From: Duganella callida
GTDB taxonomy: Bacteria > Pseudomonadota > Gammaproteobacteria > Burkholderiales > Burkholderiaceae_D
Assembly: GCF_004614165.1 (NCBI RefSeq)
Contig: NZ_SPVG01000005.1
Span: 1 to 64,000, forward strand
Reading direction: 5' to 3'
Length of the DNA: 64,000 bases
Part shown: piece after piece, positions 58,262-64,000 of the stretch
Layout: every line of letters starts with the position of its first letter
How positions within the stretch are numbered: position 1 is the stretch's first letter
Program-made: the position numbers and the translations under genes
The notes under the pieces: model-generated
Told to the model about the DNA's origin: nothing
Database searches by the model: none
The model's input: only the letters and a program-made list of their open reading frames with translations

Positions 58262-58809
58262 TGATGAAATTGCTGGTACGCGCCGTCGTGCTGTCGCTGC
58301 CGCTGCTGCTGGCGGCCTGCTCGGAGAATCCGCCCAAGGAAGACAACTATTCGACCATCACGCCGAATCAATTCATCACCGCCAACTACAAGGCGGCTGA
58401 CACGCTGATGCAACAATTGAACGGCAAACTGTTGGCTGGCAAGCCGCTGATTATGGCCACGGTGGTGAACATCGACGCGCTGGAGCAGACCACCACGCTG
58501 GGCCGTCTGGTCTCCGAACAGATCTCCACGCGTCTGGCGCAAGGCGGCCTGAGCATGCTGGAAATGAAGTTGCGCAACAGCGTCTACCTGAAGCGCAACC
58601 AGGGCGAGCTGATGCTGACCCGCGAAATCGGCGAAGTGGCCAACAGCCACAACGCGCAGGCCATCGTGGTCGGCTCCTACGCCGAAACCAGCGACATGGT
58701 GTTCATCAACATCAAGGTGATCCAGCCGAACACCAACTTCGTACTGGCCGGCACCGACTACGTGCTGGCCAAGGAAGCCATCGTCCGCTCCATGCTGCAG
58801 CGCAATTAA
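58261..58809 (+). CDS. FlgO-family lipoprotein
   Basis: The 182-residue protein has a lipobox (LLAAC, Cys near residue 20) and the FlgO domain (about 35-175: NYKAADTLMQQLNGKLLAGK, then LGRLVSEQISTRLAQ and GSYAETSDMVFINIKVI). FlgO in Vibrio is an outer-membrane protein linked to flagella, but the family is also widespread outside flagellar loci and no flagellar genes are present here. It overlaps the preceding lipoprotein gene. Confidence 0.85.
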   Translation: MMKLLVRAVVLSLPLLLAACSENPPKEDNYSTITPNQFITANYKAADTLMQQLNGKLLAGKPLIMATVVNIDALEQTTTLGRLVSEQISTRLAQGGLSMLEMKLRNSVYLKRNQGELMLTREIGEVANSHNAQAIVVGSYAETSDMVFINIKVIQPNTNFVLAGTDYVLAKEAIVRSMLQRN

Positions 58810-59645
58810 AGCAAGCGCGGCAGGATATCCACTGCCGATGCCGCGATTTTCAGGCCGATCAGGTCGTCCGCCCGGGTCTTGCCCAGGTTGATGGCCGCGA
58901 TCGGCTTGTTCGCCTGCGCCGCCAGCTTGCAGAAGCGGTAGCCGGAAAACACCATCAGCGACGAACCGATCACCAGCAGCGCGTCGGCCTCCTCGGCCCA
59001 TGCCAGCGCCTGGGCCGTGCGCTGCGGCGGGATGTTGTCGCCAAAGAAAATCACATCGGGCTGCAGGGTGCCGCCGCAGTCGCTGCAGGTCGGCAGGTGA
59101 AACGCCTGCAGCGCGTCCAGCTCCACCTCGGCATCGCCGTCAGGGCGGGTTTCGGGGACGATTTCGCCGTGCGCGCCCGCCTCGGCCGCCAGCGCCGGAT
59201 TGGCGTCCTTCAGCCACGACTGGATGGCGGCGCGCTCATGCAGCGCACCGCAGTCCAGGCATTTCACGTAATGGATATTCCCGTGCAGCTCGATCAGCTT
59301 GCTGCTGCCCGCGCGCTGGTGCAGACCATCGACGTTTTGTGTGATGATAGCGTCGATGCGGCCGGCCTGCTCCAGCCCCGCCAGCGCCTGGTGCGCGATG
59401 TTGGGCCGGGCGCCGGCCAAGGTCGGCCAGCCAGCCATGCTGCGCGCCCAGTAGCGCCGGCGCACCGCTTCGGACTTGCGGAAATCCGGCCCCTGGATGG
59501 GCGCGCGGCCGCGCCGCACGCCGTCCTGGTCGCGGTAGTCGGGAATGCCGGAAGCGGTGCTGAGTCCGGCTCCGGTCAGCACCAGCACGCGGCGGTGCTG
59601 GTGCAGAAAGCTGTCTAGATGATCAATTTGCTGGTTCAGATTCAT
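58806..59645 (-). CDS. NAD-dependent protein deacetylase, sirtuin family
   Basis: The 279-residue sirtuin removes acyl groups from lysine with NAD. Motifs are LTGAGLSTASGIPDYRD, TQNVDGLHQRAG and ELHGNIHYVKC (catalytic His), a zinc ribbon with two CxxC pairs (CLDC and CSDC) and VIGSSLMVFSGYR. Length and zinc ribbon fit the class of larger bacterial enzymes. It converges on the FlgO-like gene with a four-base overlap. Confidence 0.94.
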   Translation of the reverse strand: MNLNQQIDHLDSFLHQHRRVLVLTGAGLSTASGIPDYRDQDGVRRGRAPIQGPDFRKSEAVRRRYWARSMAGWPTLAGARPNIAHQALAGLEQAGRIDAIITQNVDGLHQRAGSSKLIELHGNIHYVKCLDCGALHERAAIQSWLKDANPALAAEAGAHGEIVPETRPDGDAEVELDALQAFHLPTCSDCGGTLQPDVIFFGDNIPPQRTAQALAWAEEADALLVIGSSLMVFSGYRFCKLAAQANKPIAAINLGKTRADDLIGLKIAASAVDILPRLL

Positions 59646-59732
59646 ATGCGCATGTTAACCTAAAATTTATTTCCCGATTTGTAGAACCGTTTGCGGACAG
59701 CAAGGTATTAACGGGTAACAATGGAGGAATGC

Positions 59733-60287
59733 ATGACCCCGGATACAGACGATGCACAGCTGCTGGGCAGGATTGCTGCCGGGGACAGGCGCGCCTTCGA
59801 AACCTTGTACCGCGGCTACTTCCCGCGCCTGTCGCGCTTCGTCGGCCGCATGGCCCGAAGTGCGCCGCTGATCGAGGAAGTGGTCAATGACACCATGTTG
59901 GTCGTCTGGCAAAAGGCGGCCAGCTACGATGGCAGTTGCAAACCGTCGACCTGGATCTTCGCGGTGGCCTATCGCAAGACGCTGAAAGCCCTGAAACAGA
60001 GCGACGAACCGGTGGAATCCGATGCCTCCCTGTACGAAGATGAGGGCGAACAGCAGCCGGAACAAGTGCTCAGCCGCCAGCAGTTGCAACACACGGTGGC
60101 CGACGCGCTGGATGCGCTGCCGGCGGCGCAGCGGGCGGTGATGGTGCTGACTTATTATCACGATATGGCGTACAGCGATATCGCGGACATCGTCGAATGC
60201 CCGCTGAACACGGTAAAGACCCGCATGTTCCATGCGCGGCACAGATTGAAGGATTTGTTGTGGACGGAAAGAGAGAACAGCCGATGA
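59733..60287 (+). CDS. ECF RNA polymerase sigma factor
   Basis: The 184-residue protein has region 2 (about 15-85: YRGYFPRLSRFVGRM, IEEVVNDTMLVVWQKA) and region 4 (about 120-175: ALPAAQRAVMVLTYYHDMAY, CPLNTVKTRMFHARHRLK). I chose the ATG at 59733, which follows GGAGGA, over one four codons upstream. It overlaps the anti-sigma gene by four bases. Targets probably include this operon; a GAACC element at 59684 could be an ECF-type -35 box, but this is weak. Confidence 0.92.
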   Translation: MTPDTDDAQLLGRIAAGDRRAFETLYRGYFPRLSRFVGRMARSAPLIEEVVNDTMLVVWQKAASYDGSCKPSTWIFAVAYRKTLKALKQSDEPVESDASLYEDEGEQQPEQVLSRQQLQHTVADALDALPAAQRAVMVLTYYHDMAYSDIADIVECPLNTVKTRMFHARHRLKDLLWTERENSR

Positions 60288-60943
60288 ACGGGCGCATATT
60301 CAGGATGGACGTCCCGGTGCATCAGGCAGTGCAGGAATTGCTGCCGTGGTACGCATCGGGCCAGCTGGCGCCGGACGAGACGGCGCGCGTGCAGGAGCAT
60401 CTGCAGGGCTGCGCGCAGTGCCGGCGCGAGCTGGATTGGGAACGCGCGACGCGCGCCCAGGCCGCCGCCGACCCTGCCCTGCCCCCTGGTGTGGACATGG
60501 AGCGCGCACTGGCGCAACTGTTGCCCGCGCTCGGCCCGTCAGCCGACGATGCAGCCGCCAGGCCCGCACGCGTGCGCTGGTGGCGCGCGGCGGCCGCCAA
60601 CCAGCCGTCCTGGCTGCGCTGGGCCATGGCCGCGCAGTGGGTGGCCATCGTCGGCCTGGCCGCATTGCTGATGAAGCCGTCCGAAGAACCGGCCTACCGC
60701 GTGCTCGGCTCGGGCGCGGCGATGGCCGGCAATCTGGTGGTGGTGTTCCAGCCCAACACCAGCGAACGCGAACTGCGCCGCATCCTGCAGGCACAAAACG
60801 CCCGCGTGGTCGACGGTCCGACCGTCACCGACGCCTACCTGCTCACCGTGCCGGCGGACAATCGCGATCACGCGTTACAGGCATTACGCGCCGAAAGCGC
60901 CGTCAAACTGGTCGAGCCGCTGGATGGAGGCAGCGCCCCTTGA
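60284..60943 (+). CDS. Zinc-finger membrane anti-sigma factor with subtilase-propeptide-like periplasmic domain
   Basis: The 219-residue protein has an N-terminal zinc-binding anti-sigma domain (H39-x3-C43-x2-C46), a membrane helix at about 111-130, and a periplasmic part from about 148. That part reads NLVVVFQPNTSERELRRIL, then VVDGPTVTDAYLLTVPA and ALQALRAESAVKLVEPL. The pattern (a strand ending VVxFxP, a helix beginning SExELRxIL, a C-terminal VKLVEP) resembles the prodomains of bacterial subtilases. The gene sits between its sigma factor and an S8 protease. Regulation by that protease is inference. The start at 60284 overlaps the sigma stop (ATGA). Confidence 0.85.
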   Translation: MNGRIFRMDVPVHQAVQELLPWYASGQLAPDETARVQEHLQGCAQCRRELDWERATRAQAAADPALPPGVDMERALAQLLPALGPSADDAAARPARVRWWRAAAANQPSWLRWAMAAQWVAIVGLAALLMKPSEEPAYRVLGSGAAMAGNLVVVFQPNTSERELRRILQAQNARVVDGPTVTDAYLLTVPADNRDHALQALRAESAVKLVEPLDGGSAP

Positions 60944-62319
60944 ACATCCTGCGCCTCATCAGCACGCTGCTGGCCGCGCTGGCCGCCTCACTGATGCTGA
61001 GCGCGGCCCACGCCCAGGCCGCGCCGCCGGCCGGTGACGAACAGGCGGTGCCGGTGCCGCTCGGCGCCGATGCGGAACCGGGCGCGCATCAGTTGCTGGT
61101 CATGTTGCGCCTGCCCGCCAGCCACTATCGCCCGGACGCCAGCTACGGCGGCCGCTACATCGACGACAGCGGCCGCGCATCGCGCCACCGCCGCGCCGAA
61201 GCGCTGGCGCGCCAGCACGGCCTGACCCTGGTGGACGACTGGCCGATGCCGGTGCTGGGCCTGGACTGCTACGTGATGCGCTATGCCGAACACACCGCCG
61301 CCGGTCCCCTGATCGAAGCCTTGTCGCGCGATCCGCAAGTCGAATGGGCGCAGCCGGTGGCGGGCTTCAGCGCGATGGCGCAGATTGCTGCAACCACGAC
61401 CGCGCCCAACGGCAACGACGCCGCGCGTGCCGTGGTGGACGGCGCCCCTGCCCGTGCGGCCGACGGCGCCGATGCACTCTACCCGGTGCAGCCGGCCGCG
61501 CGTTACTGGCACCTGGCCGACCTGCACCGCTATGCCACCGGCCGCGACGTCAAGGTCGCCGTGATCGACAGCGGCATCGATGCCAACCATCCCGACCTGC
61601 GAGGCCAGCTGGCCGTGAACAACAACTTTGTCGACAACGGCCCGGCGCCGCCGGAAAACCACGGCACCGCCGTCGCCGGCATCATCGCCGCGCGCGCGGG
61701 CAATGGCGGCATCGTCGGCGTCGCGCCGCAAGCGAAGCTGATGGGTTTGCGCGCCTGCTGGCAGCAACGCGACCAGACGACGCGATGTAACAGCTTCACG
61801 CTCAGCAAAGCCATCCACTTCGCCATCCTGAACGGCGCCAGAGTGATCAACCTCAGCCTGTCCGGTCCGCCCGACAGGCTGTTGGACCGTTTACTGGACG
61901 TGGCGCTGGAACGCGGGATCGGCGTGGTCGGCGCCATCGACGCCCAGGCCAGCGGACCGGCATTCCCGTCCAGCCACCGTGGCGTGCTGGCGGTGGCGGC
62001 GCAAGCGCGCGCGGGTGGCCCGCCAGCCGGCACGCCATCCGACGCCCTGCTCGCACCGGGCAACGACGTTCCCACCACCATGCCGGGCGGGCGCTGGTCC
62101 TTCGTCAATGGCAGCTCCTATGCGGCGGCGCACGTCTCCGGCATGGTGGCCCTGCTGGACCAGCTGCAACCCGCCAGCTCGCCGGCGCAATTGCGCACGC
62201 TATTGACGCCTGCCGGCAGCCTGAATGCTGGTAATATCGACGCATGCGTTTCCCTCTCCCGCCTGATCCGCGATTTCAGTTGCGCGCGCACACTCAGCCA
62301 ACGCGGCGCCACGCCTTGA
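60940..62319 (+). CDS. S8 family serine peptidase (subtilase), TTG start
   Basis: The 459-residue exported protease has a signal peptide (1-26, AHAQ), an inhibitory prodomain (about 50-145, ending VEWAQPVAG), and a catalytic domain with the triad D210 (VIDSGID), H241 (NHGTAVAG) and S393 (NGSSYAAAHVSG). The oxyanion-hole Asn normally in an AAGN motif is not seen; the matching strand reads GVVGAIDAQ. The start is TTG at 60940, overlapping the anti-sigma stop (TTGA), with GGAGG nine bases upstream; no in-frame ATG gives a signal peptide. It probably acts in the periplasm or outside the cell. Confidence 0.88.
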   Translation: MNILRLISTLLAALAASLMLSAAHAQAAPPAGDEQAVPVPLGADAEPGAHQLLVMLRLPASHYRPDASYGGRYIDDSGRASRHRRAEALARQHGLTLVDDWPMPVLGLDCYVMRYAEHTAAGPLIEALSRDPQVEWAQPVAGFSAMAQIAATTTAPNGNDAARAVVDGAPARAADGADALYPVQPAARYWHLADLHRYATGRDVKVAVIDSGIDANHPDLRGQLAVNNNFVDNGPAPPENHGTAVAGIIAARAGNGGIVGVAPQAKLMGLRACWQQRDQTTRCNSFTLSKAIHFAILNGARVINLSLSGPPDRLLDRLLDVALERGIGVVGAIDAQASGPAFPSSHRGVLAVAAQARAGGPPAGTPSDALLAPGNDVPTTMPGGRWSFVNGSSYAAAHVSGMVALLDQLQPASSPAQLRTLLTPAGSLNAGNIDACVSLSRLIRDFSCARTLSQRGATP

Positions 62320-63005
62320 AGCGCGCGGTCGCCGCGTCCCTGCTATGGCTGCTGCAGCCGGCGGCCGGCGCCCAGGCCGACATCAGCGGCAGCGTCGCCC
62401 TGCAATCCGAGTACAGCTACCGCGGGCAGGCGCCCGGCGACGGCGGCGCGGTACCGCAACTGACGCTGAACGTCGACACCGTCAGCGGCTGGTACGTGGG
62501 CGGCTTTGCCAGCGGCGTCCACATCGGCGACAACCATGGCTACAAACTGCAGGCTTACGCCGGTTACGCCCGGCGCATGGCCTCGGGCCTGAGCTGGGAA
62601 GCCGGCTGCAACCACAACAGCTACACCCAGGCGCACGTCTATGACTTCCAGGAATGCTACGGCGGCCTGTCCGGCGAACGTTTCAGCGCGCGGCTGTACT
62701 ACGCGCCGCGCTACTTCGGTTACCACTCGCGGGTGCTGTACGCCGAGGGCAACTACTTCCACCCGCTGACCGAGCGCATCAACCTGGTCGCCCACGGCGG
62801 CCTGCTGTACAACGTGCGGGGCGACGCCTGGCCCGGCATCCCCAGGCGTGCGCGTTACGACGTCCGGCTGGGCATCGCCGTCCCGGTCGGCAACTGGACG
62901 CTGCAAGCCGCCCGCCAATACAGCCCGGACGACGACACCTGGTATCCGCCATATCCGGTCCACTCCGCCAAAGCCTGGACCTGGAGCGCCAGCTACGCGT
63001 TTTGA
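62316..63005 (+). CDS. TorF-like putative outer-membrane porin
   Basis: The 229-residue protein has a signal peptide (MKRAVAASLLWLL..., cleavage near AQA) and a mature beta-barrel-like sequence: SGSVALQSEYSYRGQAPGDG, repeated Gly-aromatic strands and a C-terminal WSASYAF ending in Phe. This fits the Gcw_chp/TorF family of putative porins. I prefer the TTG at 62316, which overlaps the protease stop (TTGA); an in-frame ATG at 62244 would add 24 residues inside the protease gene and spoil the signal peptide. It is the last gene of the sigma operon. Confidence 0.75.
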   Translation: MKRAVAASLLWLLQPAAGAQADISGSVALQSEYSYRGQAPGDGGAVPQLTLNVDTVSGWYVGGFASGVHIGDNHGYKLQAYAGYARRMASGLSWEAGCNHNSYTQAHVYDFQECYGGLSGERFSARLYYAPRYFGYHSRVLYAEGNYFHPLTERINLVAHGGLLYNVRGDAWPGIPRRARYDVRLGIAVPVGNWTLQAARQYSPDDDTWYPPYPVHSAKAWTWSASYAF

Positions 63006-63011
63006 TGGGGC

Positions 63012-64000
63012 TTAATCGATTTTAAGAGCGTTGGCGACGTCGAATTGTCGGATCAGGTCACGCTTCATCTTGCCGCGATTGGTGCGCAGAATATCGCGCT
63101 TGTCCAGCGACATGCCGTGCAACACCGCATCCTGGAACAGGCGCAGGGTCTGCGCGTCCTCCGTTTTCAAACAATGTTCATAGGCCACGAACCGTCGATG
63201 CAGGTCGATGGCCAAAGCGGAGTAGCCGGCATATTTATCCCGCAGCCTGAATGCGTCCACGCCACCGTCCCGGTGAGTCGTGCTCTGCCTGGGCACGATC
63301 TGCACTTCGTGCACCATCCCCCACATCCCACGCATCGATAGCTCGAAATGATAGAAATCATCGAAGGCTTCGTGAAACGGATGGACATGGGTATGGAGCG
63401 CGAACTCGGCGTCTAACTTGTCGACCGCATTGCAATTGCCGCAGCTGGGTATCAGGTTGAAAAAACTTAGCGCCAGGTAAGGGTGGCGCACCTGCGCAAA
63501 ATAATGATCCAGCTGAAAATAGGCTTTCAGCATCGGGGCCTCGTCTTTGCCCTTGTGCAGCTGCACGATTTCCAGAACACTGTGGTTACAGTAAGGGCAA
63601 GTAGCCTGATTGAACTGCAATTGCCGGTATAGGTCCGCGCAATACTGGGAAGATCGGAAGCTCGCGTAGTCGAAGACGTCGCGGCTCAGGCGCTTGCCAA
63701 ATTCGGTTTGCTTGAGCTTTCCTTTGTCCGTTTTAAAAAAGTCCCCGCTCTTCGTCAATGCGCCTATCGCCGTCGCCATCGCGGCCAGTGTATCCGGGCG
63801 CGCCGTGTACAGCTGCACCAGGTTGGCGCCATCGTTGTGCAGCAGATAATCGAGGAAGTCCTGCTGGCGGCGCAGCTTGGCCGAATCGCCGTCCGCGTAG
63901 TACTGCAGATATGTTGCGCCTTTATGTTTGCCCCGGCTTGTGATCGGGGCCGTCTGGCCGGTCGCCTGGCGTAAGCGGCGACAGGCTTCGATTGCGGACT
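63012..64000 (-). CDS. HNH endonuclease-like protein, N-terminus outside window
   Basis: The minus-strand frame is open to the right edge, so the start is missing; about 328 residues are visible. A zinc-type HNH site is clear: CPYCNHSVLEIV, QLDHYFAQVRHPYLALSFFN and LIPSCGNCNAVDK, with two CxxC pairs and an Asp-His pair. The upstream part (RRQQDFLDYLLHNDGANLVQ) is helical. Base composition is lower in GC than in the neighbouring operon. Its role is unknown; similar single HNH proteins occur in restriction and phage-defence islands, but no partner is visible here. Confidence 0.75.
   Translation of the reverse strand, partial: SAIEACRRLRQATGQTAPITSRGKHKGATYLQYYADGDSAKLRRQQDFLDYLLHNDGANLVQLYTARPDTLAAMATAIGALTKSGDFFKTDKGKLKQTEFGKRLSRDVFDYASFRSSQYCADLYRQLQFNQATCPYCNHSVLEIVQLHKGKDEAPMLKAYFQLDHYFAQVRHPYLALSFFNLIPSCGNCNAVDKLDAEFALHTHVHPFHEAFDDFYHFELSMRGMWGMVHEVQIVPRQSTTHRDGGVDAFRLRDKYAGYSALAIDLHRRFVAYEHCLKTEDAQTLRLFQDAVLHGMSLDKRDILRTNRGKMKRDLIRQFDVANALKID

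Noticed and set aside
58261-58809. A flagellar role for the FlgO-like lipoprotein
   Set aside because: No flagellar or motility genes are nearby, and the family is common outside flagellar loci.

Overview
The window is high-GC bacterial DNA. Its housekeeping genes (acnB, guaB-guaA, ratA-rnfH facing smpB), two PEP-CTERM proteins, DUF4124 protein and large TonB-dependent receptors fit an Oxalobacteraceae betaproteobacterium of the Massilia/Duganella kind. This assignment rests on gene content, not on a database search. I saw no rRNA, tRNA, CRISPR array or insertion sequence.

Layout. 1-964: a partial secreted metallopeptidase-like gene. 1260-15680: one co-directional pectin/rhamnogalacturonan-type locus with two GH28 enzymes, a six-hairpin glycosidase-like protein, an ECF sigma factor, a FecR regulator, an STN-type TonB receptor and a DUF4450 protein, ending in a 5'-truncated acetyltransferase. 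16120-18770: acnB with a strong terminator. 18982-26385: a small nuclease-like gene, two more TonB receptors (one with an N-terminal GH43-type lectin domain) and the decayed tail of a DUF3320 helicase-like gene. 26627-32673: a solute-binding protein, a MacA-like adaptor with a NodT-like outer-membrane channel but no inner-membrane pump, and LysR, DoxX and SDR genes. 33005-40385: a damaged signalling region with two histidine kinases truncated head to head, an Hpt protein, a hybrid kinase with a degenerate ATPase domain and an eroded chemoreceptor.

40514-46182: a small unknown gene, guaA, guaB, two PEP-CTERM genes and a DUF4124 gene whose ribosome-binding site lies inside a long inverted repeat. 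46212-53987: a LacI regulator, gluconokinase, GPH-family sugar transporter, GH94 phosphorylase and GH3 beta-glucosidase. Together these read as a route for cellobionic acid or a related aldonic disaccharide: import, phosphorolysis to glucose 1-phosphate and gluconate, then phosphorylation of gluconate. 53995-59645: a solute-binding protein, lipase-like hydrolase, rnfH, ratA, smpB, two lipoproteins and a sirtuin. 59733-63005: a tightly coupled operon of ECF sigma factor, membrane anti-sigma factor with a subtilase-propeptide-like outer domain, S8 protease and TorF-like outer-membrane protein; the last two genes appear to use TTG starts. 63012-64000: a partial HNH nuclease.

The strongest candidates for new biology are the sigma/anti-sigma/subtilase operon, the lectin-TonB receptor fusion, the receptor with two possible starts and two signal peptides, and the hairpin over the DUF4124 start.
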